Shown here piece after piece: positions 1 through 8,147 of a stretch of DNA of 54,804 bases; the first letter of the stretch is position 1; each line of letters begins with the position of its first letter. The notes beneath the pieces are model-generated. The model saw only the letters and a list, made by a program, of their open reading frames with translations. It was not told the origin of the DNA and searched no databases. The stretch is from a virus. The DNA is taken from IMG/VR virus record IMGVR_UViG_3300012920_000051, positions 1 through 54,804 of that record; one strand, 5' to 3'. A program made the position numbers and the translations under genes.

Positions 1-1
1 G

Positions 2-217
2 GCTGTCGCCAAGGCTACAGGATATCCTGTGGGCATATTACGTACTGAACATGAGCGCGGGGCTCGCGCTTGGGCAACAGGACGACGACCTGGGGCTTCG
101 CAGGCCGCATGGTCACGAGGTCGTGTGCTCTCATTCGTTCAAGGCGGTAAGACCACTAAGACTGCCGACAAAGATCTATATGCGAAGGCTAACAAGTCTA
201 GAAAGAAGAAACCATAA
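2..217 (+). CDS. 3' end of an unrecognised phage protein (partial)
   Basis: The reading frame is open from the first base and stops at 215-217, so only the last 71 residues are visible. The segment is rich in Arg and Gly, and its C-terminus is strongly basic, ending in KSRKKKP. A GTG at 29 could be an internal start, but the frame is open upstream of it, so I read this as the tail of a longer gene. The stop overlaps the ATG of the next tiny Lys/Gly peptide (TAATG), which suggests translational coupling. The basic tail suggests nucleic-acid contact, but no family is recognisable. Confidence 0.55.
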   Translation, partial: AVAKATGYPVGILRTEHERGARAWATGRRPGASQAAWSRGRVLSFVQGGKTTKTADKDLYAKANKSRKKKP

Positions 218-282
218 TGCCATACGACACTAAGGGTAAGAAGAAGAAGGGCAAGGGCGGCAAAAAAGGCGGGAAGAAATAG
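217..282 (+). CDS. 21-residue Lys/Gly-rich peptide
   Basis: The ATG overlaps the preceding stop (TAATG), and the frame closes at 280-282. After MPYDT the peptide is almost entirely Lys and Gly, with about half Lys. Such a short, highly charged peptide could bind nucleic acid or the capsid interior, but no function is shown by the sequence. It is too short for standard gene callers. It is followed immediately by the first copy of the AAAACTA-N10-TGTA promoter-like motif. Confidence 0.45.
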   Translation: MPYDTKGKKKKGKGGKKGGKK

Positions 283-310
283 TTATATAAAACTACCTCT
301 GAATCTGTAA
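282..310 (+). promoter_or_regulatory. Phage-specific motif AAAACTA-N10-TGTA, copy 1
   Basis: The sequence reads GTTATATAAAACTA, ten bases, then TGTAAT. It is the same module as thirteen other sites in the window and lies about 90 bp upstream of the phoH-like gene. I infer a promoter with an activator or phage-sigma box 10 bp upstream of a -10-like TGTAAT. Confidence 0.6.
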
Positions 311-401
311 TGGACGTATATGCGCCTCGCGTGTCATATATTTATATAGAATGTTGTTGAGCAGACTGCTCATGTAGATACCATCCTATTAGGAGGTGCT
401 C

Positions 402-1298
402 ATGACTAGCATTGATGTTCTTGACCTAATACAGATTCAAACCGATTCAGCCACTATCAATTCTCTCTACAGGAAGAAATCAATCTCTTTAGACAACATC
501 CCGACCTTAGACGATCCGTTCGATAATCAGTACTTCGTGCTATCTGCGGGGCAACAATCCGCGATCTGTAAGGCTGATATTGAGCGAGATGTCGCTGTTG
601 TTGTCTCGTCAAAAGATGTTGAATTCCAAGGCGTAAAACCTCGCGACGCTCGCCAAGTGTGTATGATGGAAGGTCTACGCGAATCTAGTTTGTTCGTCGC
701 GCTTGGAGGCGCAGGAACGGGAAAGACCACCCTCGCGTTGGCCTATGCCGTTCAGCAAAAATTTCGCAATGATAAGAAGATCGTACTATGTAAGCCCACT
801 ACATTTGTTGGCACAAAGAGTAACGCGATAGCAGCGATACCTGGAGATCACCGCGAGAAAATGGCCGGATATATAGACAGCTACCTGTGTGCCATTACAC
901 GCATCTTAGGTGATTATGCAGAGCATCACGTCGCTGAATGGGAACAAGATGGCTCATTAGAGTTTAAACCCCTAGAGCTCATGCGTGGAATGCACTTTGA
1001 AGACTGCGTTGTAATCCTCGATGAGGCACAAAACACATCTCCTCATGAGCTGTTAACGCTCCTTAGCCGTATAGCTGATACTTCAAAACTTATTATACTA
1101 GGTGATAGCTTGCAAATAGACACAGAGGTCTTGTTTGAAGAGACAGGGCTTGGAACACTCGTCCATTCAAATGGATTTCTTGACTCCGATGTCTGTGCGG
1201 GTATAGAGCTAAAATCACAATATAGAGGCGTTCTCGCAAATGTAGCGATAGACGTACTTACTGAAATTAAGGAAAAACGTGAGCACACAAACAATTAA
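402..1298 (+). CDS. phoH: PhoH-like ATPase
   Basis: This 298-aa protein belongs to the PhoH family of P-loop ATPases, widely carried by phages and linked to RNA metabolism or phosphate stress. The Walker A motif GGAGTGKTT is at residues 102-110 and the Walker B motif ILDEAQN is at 205-211. The region around residue 235, ending LGDSLQID, matches the conserved downstream PhoH motif. I chose ATG 402 because AGGAGG at 391-396 is a perfect Shine-Dalgarno sequence five bases upstream; the in-frame GTG at 396 overlaps that site. The 3' end overlaps the next gene by 20 nt. Its exact role in infection is not known. Confidence 0.88.
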   Translation: MTSIDVLDLIQIQTDSATINSLYRKKSISLDNIPTLDDPFDNQYFVLSAGQQSAICKADIERDVAVVVSSKDVEFQGVKPRDARQVCMMEGLRESSLFVALGGAGTGKTTLALAYAVQQKFRNDKKIVLCKPTTFVGTKSNAIAAIPGDHREKMAGYIDSYLCAITRILGDYAEHHVAEWEQDGSLEFKPLELMRGMHFEDCVVILDEAQNTSPHELLTLLSRIADTSKLIILGDSLQIDTEVLFEETGLGTLVHSNGFLDSDVCAGIELKSQYRGVLANVAIDVLTEIKEKREHTNN

Positions 1299-1605
1299 TG
1301 CGATCAGAATGATCGTACTTGGCGTCTTCTTTAGCTATCCAATGCTACTCATGGGTACGTTGCTTGATGCTGTGTTGGTTCTTCCCCCGCTTATTGTGGG
1401 CTATTACATGTTTATTAGTAAAAAGATGACGTTTATGATCGTCGCCCCTAGACACATCATGTCTGCGATTAAGGATTACGCTTCTAGCCCATACATCCAG
1501 GACAACATCGAAAATATAGAGCTCATCGTTTACCACGAATCAGCAGACGAATTTATGAGCCACGTTGATCCTGAAGAGTTTCAAATTGAAGATTACATTG
1601 ATTAG
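1279..1605 (+). CDS. Small membrane protein of unknown function
   Basis: This is a 108-aa protein starting at GTG 1279, preceded by AAGGAA. Two hydrophobic stretches at about residues 9-28 and 30-49 predict two membrane helices, and an acidic soluble tail follows. The start overlaps the end of phoH, suggesting coupled translation. The 3' end overlaps the convergent endolysin gene by 53 nt. Two helices next to an endolysin would fit a holin, but the opposite strand and the long soluble tail make this only a suggestion. Confidence 0.6.
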   Translation: MSTQTINAIRMIVLGVFFSYPMLLMGTLLDAVLVLPPLIVGYYMFISKKMTFMIVAPRHIMSAIKDYASSPYIQDNIENIELIVYHESADEFMSHVDPEEFQIEDYID

Positions 1606-2485
1606 CGATCTCTTCCCACCAAGGCGCGCAATCCCATTTACGACTTGACACATGATGATGCCCTAGCACACCTCTGAACGATTCGGCCTGTTTCTTCGTC
1701 AACGACGCAGACGGCGCTAACGTGACTAAGGGGATATCGAGCGCTATGCACAGATCTTCAATAACAAGACCTACTTGCTCAAGTATGCGCCCATCAAGAC
1801 TTAAGCACTCTACAGGACCCTTAATAGGGTTCTCCATAATAGAGACGTCGTAACCTCGACTTGTGTAATACTTGCCCCACTTAAGTGATGGCTGCTGACA
1901 TATATCAATGCCGATGCTTTGGTTGTTCATGAAGCCTGCGTGCCAAGACTTGTGCTGAAGATCAAGATATTGATACGTCACAGCCTCGTCACCCACAAGA
2001 CCTATTCCTGCGTGAGAAGACACCTTTCTAGCGCCACTGAAGCAGTTATACAGGTGCTCAGGATTAAGACCTCCCCAATGAACCACAAGGCTCTTTGGCT
2101 TCGTCGAGGCGAACCTTCTTGGCGTGTAATGACCTACGGCGTGTATATCAAGACCATTAGGGTCTTTATATTGAATCACGTTCGCTCGACCGCCTAGCGC
2201 GTCTCCGCGATACAAGAAGCCTCCGCGATCCTTCTGATCCGCTAAGATCACGCCCAATGTTCCAGGCCCAAGCTTTCCGTCAATAAAATCTTGATTATCT
2301 TGGCGGTGTTGAAACTCGAAGGTTGCTTGCGTCAACTCGTCGATCTGCCTATGAAGATTTTTCCTGTTTAAATTAAACTCCTCAAAGAACCAATCGGGTA
2401 GTCTGTCTGAGAGGCTCAAACGTCTTAGCGCCCTCGCGTTGTATTTATAAGCGCTCGACTTGCTGCTTGTGGTTTCGATTGACAT
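1553..2485 (-). CDS. N-acetylmuramoyl-L-alanine amidase endolysin
   Basis: This 310-aa protein is transcribed leftwards. Its C-terminal two thirds form an Amidase_2 (T7 lysozyme/PGRP-like) domain that would cut the amide bond between MurNAc and L-Ala in peptidoglycan at lysis. Zinc-ligand positions are visible: HWGG near residue 136, SSHAG near 158, WHAG near 182, and the C-terminal HHHVSSRKWDCAPW, which supplies the last His and Cys. The N-terminal 110 residues carry LGPGTLGVILADQ, which may be a cell-wall-binding or linker region. The start has GAGGTG upstream on the minus strand. No signal peptide is visible, so a holin or SAR-independent route is needed. Confidence 0.88.
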   Translation of the reverse strand: MSIETTSSKSSAYKYNARALRRLSLSDRLPDWFFEEFNLNRKNLHRQIDELTQATFEFQHRQDNQDFIDGKLGPGTLGVILADQKDRGGFLYRGDALGGRANVIQYKDPNGLDIHAVGHYTPRRFASTKPKSLVVHWGGLNPEHLYNCFSGARKVSSHAGIGLVGDEAVTYQYLDLQHKSWHAGFMNNQSIGIDICQQPSLKWGKYYTSRGYDVSIMENPIKGPVECLSLDGRILEQVGLVIEDLCIALDIPLVTLAPSASLTKKQAESFRGVLGHHHVSSRKWDCAPWWEEIANQCNLQFETLQDQRGS

Positions 2486-2501
2486 TACACCTCATTTACA
2501 C

Positions 2502-2530
2502 TTGCTAAGAAAAATAGAATTATTTAACAT
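2502..2530 (+). promoter_or_regulatory. Sigma70-type promoter TTGCTA-N17-TAACAT
   Basis: TTGCTA is at 2502-2507 and TAACAT at 2525-2530, separated by exactly 17 bases. The -35 box sits in the conserved TTGCTAAGAAAAATAGA context shared with six other sites. The predicted transcript would begin near 2537, where an in-frame ATG lies. Confidence 0.6.
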
Positions 2531-2566
2531 ATGTGTATGTTAAACCTTAACCTTATGTGTGATGAC

Positions 2567-2920
2567 ATGACCCGAACAATACAGTACACGCCCGAACAGA
2601 AGGATGCTTTTGACCGCATCATCCAAGCTATCGAAGATAGTCCTGAATTCCAAGAGCTAAAAGACTCGTTCGTCTACGAGGATCAGGGCATTGGTTCTTA
2701 TGAATATTGGGGCTTTAAGGGATTTGACTCTGAGATGGTTGCCGTCCCTAAAGAAGAGAAGAACGTCACGCTTGACTTCGACATTCCAGAGTTTGACTAC
2801 TATATGCACTCGATTGATGTTGAGATGAAGAAGTACGACATGTATGGGGATAAGATTGTCAATGAGACGTATACGCTCTGTATATCGTACTGTGGTAAGA
2901 ATGAGATACACATTGGCTAA
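2567..2920 (+). CDS. Unknown acidic phage protein
   Basis: This is a hypothetical protein of 117 aa from ATG 2567. ATGs at 2537 and 2555 are also in frame and possible. The promoter directly upstream predicts a transcript starting near 2537, which excludes the first ATG at 2531. No good Shine-Dalgarno precedes any candidate, so the 2537 ATG could even be leaderless. The protein is rich in Asp, Glu and Tyr and I recognise no domain. It directly precedes thyX. Confidence 0.6.
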   Translation: MTRTIQYTPEQKDAFDRIIQAIEDSPEFQELKDSFVYEDQGIGSYEYWGFKGFDSEMVAVPKEEKNVTLDFDIPEFDYYMHSIDVEMKKYDMYGDKIVNETYTLCISYCGKNEIHIG

Positions 2921-2936
2921 GATTGGATTAACGCTG

Positions 2937-3665
2937 ATGAGTGACCAAGACGCGATAAAGATTAATTTAACTGATGGTGGGTTTGTGCGCCTTGTAGATT
3001 CTATGGGGAGTGACCTATCTGTGGTTAACTCTGCTCGGGTGTCATACGACACTCAGGTAAGCGAGATGCGACCGGGCAAAGACGATCGTCTTATTAAATA
3101 TCTATGGGAGCACCAACACAGCTCTCCGTTTAGACACGCTACTGTTCAGTTTCACATCAAGGCGCCGATCTTCGTGCTACGCCAATGGATGAAACACCAA
3201 GTGGGATGTTCTTGGAATGAGCGCAGCGGACGATATGTAAAATTTAATACAGAGTGGTGGTATCCCGAGAAGCTCTCATTTGAAGATGACAGCAAGAAAC
3301 AGGGCTCAGGGTACACTCTACCTACGGCGCTCAATGAAAGGGCATTAGGGGCCCTTCAGAAGGCTTATATAAGTGCGTACCAATCTTATGAGCATCTAAT
3401 AGATTTAGGCGTCGCTAAGGAGCAGGCTCGCGCTGTTTTACCTGTAGGTATGATGTCTGAATGTTATTGGACATGCTCTCTTCAGGCGGCGCTTCACTTT
3501 TTAACTTTGAGGCTTGACGCCCATACTCAAAATGAGACAAGATCGTACGCATGCGCGGTGTACCAAATACTACACCGTACCGAGCAATTTAAGAGCGTTC
3601 TTGACATTTGGCGAGCAGACTTTCTGAAAAATAGGCCTGAATGTGTAACGCTCTTTTCTCATTGA
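2937..3665 (+). CDS. thyX: Flavin-dependent thymidylate synthase ThyX
   Basis: This 242-aa protein makes dTMP from dUMP using FAD, NADPH and methylene-tetrahydrofolate. The ThyX signature region is at residues 82-100: RQWMKHQ followed by NERSGRY. The usual RHR triad appears as KHQ, a variant I associate with some phage ThyX proteins. N94, E95, S97 and R99 fit the substrate-binding signature. I chose ATG 2937 because homology-like sequence begins just after it; longer in-frame starts overlap the preceding gene. The gene is followed after 13 nt by the ribonucleotide reductase, so the two form a nucleotide-synthesis pair. Confidence 0.9.
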   Translation: MSDQDAIKINLTDGGFVRLVDSMGSDLSVVNSARVSYDTQVSEMRPGKDDRLIKYLWEHQHSSPFRHATVQFHIKAPIFVLRQWMKHQVGCSWNERSGRYVKFNTEWWYPEKLSFEDDSKKQGSGYTLPTALNERALGALQKAYISAYQSYEHLIDLGVAKEQARAVLPVGMMSECYWTCSLQAALHFLTLRLDAHTQNETRSYACAVYQILHRTEQFKSVLDIWRADFLKNRPECVTLFSH

Positions 3666-3678
3666 TTTAGGACAGAGC

Positions 3679-5637
3679 ATGTTAAAGAAGGTAAGCTTTA
3701 AGCTTAACGATGAATTTGTACTTTCTTACGCAGACAAGAAAGTCCCTTGGGGTCCTTTGGGCTATTTCGTATATAAGCGCACATACGCACGCAAAATCGA
3801 AGGCACAGACCGCACTGAAGAGTGGTTTGAAACTGTACGACGTGTCGTTGAAGGCACATACGCCCTTCAGCAGTCGCACTGCAAGACCATGAATCTCCGA
3901 TGGGATGCTGATAAATCTCTTCGATCTGCAGAGAAGATGTACGATAAGATCTTCAATATGAAATTCCTGCCTCCCGGTCGTGGCTTGTGGGCTATGGGTA
4001 CTGAGATGGTGTGGACAAAGGGTTCAGCAGCGCTGAACAACTGTGCCTTTATTAGCACCGATAACATTGAAGACGACCCTACCGCCCCCTTCACTTTCCT
4101 TATGGACATGAGCATGTTGGGTGTCGGTGTTGGCTCTGATACTCGCGGCAAGAACCGCGTTGTCGTTCAAGAGCCGAACATAACAGATGAGCCTTTTGTT
4201 GTTTCTGATGATCGAGAAGGTTGGGTTAATCTGATCCGTACTGTCATTGGAGCGTATTTTGGGCGAAATGATCTGCCCGCTGAGATCGACTACTCTGAGG
4301 TTCGCGCTTATGGCGAAGACATCAAGGGTTTTGGCGGCGTAGCGAGCGGGCCTGAGCCTTTGTCTCGTCTCGTAGACGACATTAAGCGCGTCCTAAATGA
4401 GCGTGTTGGGGGTGTGTTGAGCGGTGCCGATATTGTAGATATCCACAACTACATTGGTAAATGCGTTGTTGCTGGAAATGTGAGACGAACCGCTGAGATC
4501 ATGTTTGGTGATCCCGATGATACAGAGTTCCTTGATCTTAAGACAGACATTGATGCTCTAGGAGATCGTCGTTGGGCTTCAAATAACAGCGTATTTGCGT
4601 ATGTTGGAATGCCTTATGATGAGATTATTAAACGTGTCGCGAACAACGGCGAGCCTGGGTTTATCTACTTGGACAACGCTAAGCGTTTTGGTCGCCTAAT
4701 AGACGGCCCTAAAGAGAGCGACACTCGTGTCAAGGGTACTAACCCTTGTGGCGAGCAATTTCTTGAGAGCTTTGAGCTTTGTAATCTCGTTGAGACGTTC
4801 CCCGCGAACCACGATTCTCTAGAGGAATATCTTGAGACGCTGAAATACGCCTATCTGTACGGCAAGTCTGTGACCTTGATGCCTACTCATAATCAAGACA
4901 CGAACGCTGTGATGTTGAGGAATCGCCGTATTGGTGTTGGTATGAGTGGCATCGTGCAGGCGATCTCTAAATTTGGTCGTGAGAAATTCTTGTTCTTTGC
5001 GAATGAGGGCTATCGGATCATCCAAGACCTCGACACTAAATATAGTGAATGGTTATGCATTAGCCGATCTGTAAAGACCACGACCGTAAAACCAAGCGGT
5101 ACTGTCTCTCTCTTAGCGGGCGCGACTCCTGGGATTCACTATGACCACAGCGAGTATTACATCCGTAATGTCCGCTTATCCGAGGACTCTAAGCTTGTAC
5201 CGCCTTGTATAGAGGCAGGATATCCTGTTGAGCGTTGTCAATATCAGCCTGGATCTCTTGTCGTGTCTTTCCCTGTAAAGAGCGTCAACTTTGAGAAGTC
5301 TAAGAGTGATGTGACTGCGCTCGATCAGCTCTCGTTGATCCGCGATCTTCAGACGTATTGGTCGGACAACAGCGTCTCGTCTACGGTTACGTTTACTAAA
5401 GACGAGGTAGAATCTTTACCGGAGGCTCTCCGTATGTATGAGGAGTATCTCAAGAGCGTGTCGTTCCTGCCTATTAGCGATCACGGTTATGCACAAGCGC
5501 CGTATATTGAGATCACTAAGGAAGAATATGATGAGCTCTCCTCAAAGATCACTCCTCTTGACGTGCAGGATGGCCATGAGGTCATCGAACGCTTCTGCGA
5601 CGGAGATGGCTGTGATATCCCAATTGAAGGCAATTAA
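3679..5637 (+). CDS. nrdJ: Adenosylcobalamin-dependent (class II) ribonucleotide reductase
   Basis: This 652-aa monomeric class II reductase converts ribonucleotides to deoxyribonucleotides for phage DNA synthesis. C122 (in NNCAF) and C368 would be the redox pair, and C357 in NPCGEQF the thiyl-radical cysteine, with E359 two residues on; the C-x-E-x8-C spacing matches the Lactobacillus-type enzyme. The C-terminal tail CDGDGC (C640/C645) is the reductant-shuttling pair. AGGACAG precedes ATG 3679. No R2-type subunit is encoded nearby, in keeping with a B12-dependent enzyme. This implies that the host makes or imports cobalamin. Confidence 0.92.
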   Translation: MLKKVSFKLNDEFVLSYADKKVPWGPLGYFVYKRTYARKIEGTDRTEEWFETVRRVVEGTYALQQSHCKTMNLRWDADKSLRSAEKMYDKIFNMKFLPPGRGLWAMGTEMVWTKGSAALNNCAFISTDNIEDDPTAPFTFLMDMSMLGVGVGSDTRGKNRVVVQEPNITDEPFVVSDDREGWVNLIRTVIGAYFGRNDLPAEIDYSEVRAYGEDIKGFGGVASGPEPLSRLVDDIKRVLNERVGGVLSGADIVDIHNYIGKCVVAGNVRRTAEIMFGDPDDTEFLDLKTDIDALGDRRWASNNSVFAYVGMPYDEIIKRVANNGEPGFIYLDNAKRFGRLIDGPKESDTRVKGTNPCGEQFLESFELCNLVETFPANHDSLEEYLETLKYAYLYGKSVTLMPTHNQDTNAVMLRNRRIGVGMSGIVQAISKFGREKFLFFANEGYRIIQDLDTKYSEWLCISRSVKTTTVKPSGTVSLLAGATPGIHYDHSEYYIRNVRLSEDSKLVPPCIEAGYPVERCQYQPGSLVVSFPVKSVNFEKSKSDVTALDQLSLIRDLQTYWSDNSVSSTVTFTKDEVESLPEALRMYEEYLKSVSFLPISDHGYAQAPYIEITKEEYDELSSKITPLDVQDGHEVIERFCDGDGCDIPIEGN

Positions 5638-5643
5638 ATAAAT

Positions 5644-5672
5644 TTGCTAAGAATTGTGGATTCGCGTATTAT
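5644..5672 (+). promoter_or_regulatory. Sigma70-type promoter TTGCTA-N17-TATTAT
   Basis: TTGCTA at 5644-5649 is followed by a 17-base spacer and TATTAT at 5667-5672. It lies just after nrdJ and drives the 5752 gene. An AAAACTA-type motif follows at 5690-5720, so the site looks like a tandem of the two promoter classes. GTTCAA (5681) and TTGAAC (5709) form a distant inverted repeat. Confidence 0.7.
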
Positions 5673-5689
5673 ATATACACGTTCAATGT

Positions 5690-5720
5690 GACTTTTCTAT
5701 AACTCGCCTTGAACATGTAT
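5690..5720 (+). promoter_or_regulatory. Phage-specific motif AAAACTA-N10-TGTA, variant copy
   Basis: ATAACTC replaces AAAACTA, then ten bases ending TTGAACA, then TGTA. The spacing is the same as at the other sites. Its upstream part GTGACTTTTCTA is shared with the leaders at 16091 and 18475. Confidence 0.5.
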
Positions 5721-5751
5721 CTATAACCCTACTAACTCATTGGAGTTACTG

Positions 5752-6054
5752 ATGTCTAATACCGATAATCCACGTCGTTACGCCTTCCCTGTGGGGCAAA
5801 CCACTACTGATGGCAGAGATCTTGTCGCTGTTGATGAGCCTTGTGCAACTCAGAAGATGGAGCTTTTGTCTGAGGCGTTTGCTCGAGGTGGTATGGATGC
5901 TTACAACGAGCAGATGATGATTCTTAAGCGATACCCGCCCGTTGAGGTGCATGATCTCGACACAAACTCTCCGGCGTGTCGCGCCGCATACAAGGACTTC
6001 CACAAGATGCTGAACGAGTGTCCGGTCATCCGTCGTGCGATTACGGGTAAATGA
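5752..6054 (+). CDS. Unknown phage protein
   Basis: This 100-aa hypothetical protein starts at ATG 5752, with TGGAG about seven bases upstream; an earlier TTG at 5740 lies inside that ribosome site. No domain is recognised. It is separated by a single base from the following gene, so the two are probably cotranslated. Tandem promoters at 5644 and 5690 drive the pair. Confidence 0.7.
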   Translation: MSNTDNPRRYAFPVGQTTTDGRDLVAVDEPCATQKMELLSEAFARGGMDAYNEQMMILKRYPPVEVHDLDTNSPACRAAYKDFHKMLNECPVIRRAITGK

Positions 6055-6055
6055 T

Positions 6056-6430
6056 ATGAACTACGATCTTAAGAGGATGAACAACGCCGTTGGCGTCATC
6101 AACTTGTCGCAGGGCTACGCAGTAGACCAATATATCGAGGATAATTACTTATTAGACTCAATCATCTTCGCTAAGGGTCTTGCCTTCGCGATTAACGTCT
6201 CGACGCGCGTCCGGCTTGATGACATTGACGTGCCTGTCTACTCACACTTACAGGCGTTTCGATCAAAGGCTATACTTGAGCGCTTGCGAACATCTCAGAT
6301 TGACGCAGAGCTCGTCGATGTCGCGGAGCGCTCGGGGATGTGTGTATTTGACATTAAGCATATATACTCATTCATTAAGCGTAACTACAACGCTAAGAGT
6401 CAAAAATCATTCCTAGCAGGCTTAGCTTAA
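6056..6430 (+). CDS. Unknown phage protein
   Basis: This 124-aa protein begins one base after the previous stop (TGATATG). Its C-terminal half looks helical, with an ELVDVAERSGMCVFDIKHI segment that could form a helix-turn-helix, but this is weak. I do not recognise a family. It ends the short operon begun at 5752; a new promoter follows at 6523. Confidence 0.65.
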   Translation: MNYDLKRMNNAVGVINLSQGYAVDQYIEDNYLLDSIIFAKGLAFAINVSTRVRLDDIDVPVYSHLQAFRSKAILERLRTSQIDAELVDVAERSGMCVFDIKHIYSFIKRNYNAKSQKSFLAGLA

Positions 6431-6522
6431 TTCTTCGAGACATACACACGCAACGTGTAGGCATACTACTAAGACAGTCTCGTATTAGAATTCAAATAAC
6501 GCTTATAAGCGCTATAATAAAT

Positions 6523-6576
6523 TTGCTAAGAAAATAGATTATCTGTAATATACTTACATGATCAATAATGATCATG
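6523..6576 (+). promoter_or_regulatory. Sigma70-type promoter with leader palindrome
   Basis: TTGCTA (6523-6528), a 17-base spacer and TAATAT (6546-6551) make a near-consensus promoter. At the predicted start lies a perfect inverted repeat, CATGATCA-ATAA-TGATCATG (6557-6576). It could be a 5' mRNA stem or an operator. Confidence 0.7.
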
Positions 6577-6609
6577 ACCCTTTAATCTCTTGTTTTAATG
6601 GAAACAACG

Positions 6610-7512
6610 ATGCAAGAACAAAACACCCTTAACCTAAACGAGTTGTACGCCGACGCTAAGAGCGTTCGCGACGCTATTAAACAAAAGGTGGCGCACTCGC
6701 GCAATCCGATGATAGAGGTATTTCACGACCACTTTGAGATCGCACTTCGGACTCCACCAATTCTAGCCGACACTGGCTTTGAAAAACTTGGCGACATCAC
6801 CGCGTTCTCGGACGCGATGCTCGCAATCAAGGATATGTGTCCTGACTATTTCGACGTTGGATTCGCGATTAACTCAATTGGCGAGATCGTACTGTACTAC
6901 CGACCGAATGCCTTTTATGCCGGGAACACGATGGCGCAGATGGTCATAGAGTCATTCACCCCCGAGGACATCGAGATTCACGTCCTGAGAGAGAGTGTCA
7001 ATCGCTTTCAGCGCCACATGCGACGTCGCTTGACAAGCACACAGGTCCGTGTCGTTAACGAGCGTACGACTGCTTCTCGTAAGACTCAACATCTTCGCGT
7101 CACTGAGAAGACTCCCGCAATCTCAGTGCCTTTTGATTGCGGTGCTCGCACGTCACCCTATGGCCGCGATTATGTTGTGTTTAGCATGAACGCCGTATAC
7201 GCAGCTGAGAACTTCGACTTGGGTTACAATCTGTCGGAGCTGATTGACCTAACTCGCCAAGGCGTGATCTCATTCTTGAAGACAACTGATTCGACTTGGA
7301 TGTGGGCGCGCCAAGACGATGACTATCGGATTGCTCCTCTTTGCTACGAGATTGATTGGGATCTCGACGAGGAGGACTACGTTCACGCCAACGCGGGTGA
7401 ACCTCTCCCAAGATTCCTTGAGCGTGACAACCTTGAGACAGCGGATGACTTTGTTAACCGCATCACTGAGGAGTATGGCTACTGCGTCTCAGGCATTCAA
7501 CCTGTCGTATAA
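6610..7512 (+). CDS. Unknown phage protein, 300 aa
   Basis: I chose ATG 6610 because GGAAAC lies directly upstream; the in-frame ATG at 6598 has no ribosome site. The first 130 residues carry mixed alpha/beta sequence, a basic patch (RHMRRRLTSTQVRV) sits near the middle, and the C-terminus is acidic. No family is recognised. It begins an operon under the 6523 promoter that continues through 7522 and 7848. Confidence 0.65.
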   Translation: MQEQNTLNLNELYADAKSVRDAIKQKVAHSRNPMIEVFHDHFEIALRTPPILADTGFEKLGDITAFSDAMLAIKDMCPDYFDVGFAINSIGEIVLYYRPNAFYAGNTMAQMVIESFTPEDIEIHVLRESVNRFQRHMRRRLTSTQVRVVNERTTASRKTQHLRVTEKTPAISVPFDCGARTSPYGRDYVVFSMNAVYAAENFDLGYNLSELIDLTRQGVISFLKTTDSTWMWARQDDDYRIAPLCYEIDWDLDEEDYVHANAGEPLPRFLERDNLETADDFVNRITEEYGYCVSGIQPVV

Positions 7513-7521
7513 GGAGTTATT

Positions 7522-7827
7522 ATGACAGCATCTGCATACTTCCCCCGCGCTGAAGAGATTGCCTCTGAATATAAGGGCGCGAAGATTACCCGAATTGATA
7601 ACTATTGTGGCCGCACAGGGCCTCTTGGCAAGGCGCTGCGTATAACAGTTCCTCGTGTCAATGATGTTAAGTGTCCTATTAAGCGTCTCCAACACCCTCT
7701 GCTCTCAGAGCTCCGCACCGCTTACCCTAGAGATTACCACCATCATGGTTGCCTTCGTGTAAAGATCGATGATGAGAGCATCGTTTATCTGTCTTATAAG
7801 ACTTTTGTCCTCCACTTATCGTCATAG
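7522..7827 (+). CDS. Unknown phage protein
   Basis: This is a 101-aa hypothetical protein with a strong AAGGAG site before ATG 7522. It starts ten bases after the previous stop, in the same operon. It is basic and His-rich near residues 75-77 (HHH). No domain is recognised. Confidence 0.65.
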   Translation: MTASAYFPRAEEIASEYKGAKITRIDNYCGRTGPLGKALRITVPRVNDVKCPIKRLQHPLLSELRTAYPRDYHHHGCLRVKIDDESIVYLSYKTFVLHLSS

Positions 7828-7847
7828 CATTGACAAAGGAAATCGCA

Positions 7848-8108
7848 ATGGATCACGATTTTAGACTACCTGAAGAACATAAAGAGCTCTTGGCGTTAAT
7901 TAAGAAGAACAACAAGGTTCTTGAACTCCAGCAGATTCCTTATGGAGATAACGCTTTCTTGCTTCTTGGGGCGCTACGATTCAACCTAAAAAGGGGCGGA
8001 TGGCCGCGAGAAGACGTAGACAAGGCGGTTGAGCTCTGTATGACTGGAGACTATGAGCGACTCCAACACTTCGTAAGCGTTTGTCTGCTTCATCCCAAGA
8101 AGCACTAG
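7848..8108 (+). CDS. Unknown small phage protein
   Basis: This 86-aa protein starts at ATG 7848, preceded by AAAGGAAA; an upstream in-frame TTG at 7830 has no site. It is mostly helical in appearance (PEEHKELLALIKKNNKV) and contains no known motif. It is followed at once by a copy of the AAAACTA motif that serves the next gene. Confidence 0.65.
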   Translation: MDHDFRLPEEHKELLALIKKNNKVLELQQIPYGDNAFLLLGALRFNLKRGGWPREDVDKAVELCMTGDYERLQHFVSVCLLHPKKH

Positions 8109-8109
8109 A

Positions 8110-8138
8110 CTTATATAAAACTACCTCTGAATCCGTAT
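8110..8138 (+). promoter_or_regulatory. Phage-specific motif AAAACTA-N10-CGTA
   Basis: TTATATAAAACTA, ten bases, CGTAT. It is nearly identical to the 282 copy over 25 bases. It ends ten bases before ATG 8148, leaving no room for a normal leader if it is a promoter. Confidence 0.6.
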
Positions 8139-8147
8139 GGACTAATA

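Noticed and set aside
1919-2197. A 92-aa plus-strand frame opposite the endolysin
   Set aside because: It is an antisense shadow of a well-supported amidase gene with no ribosome site.
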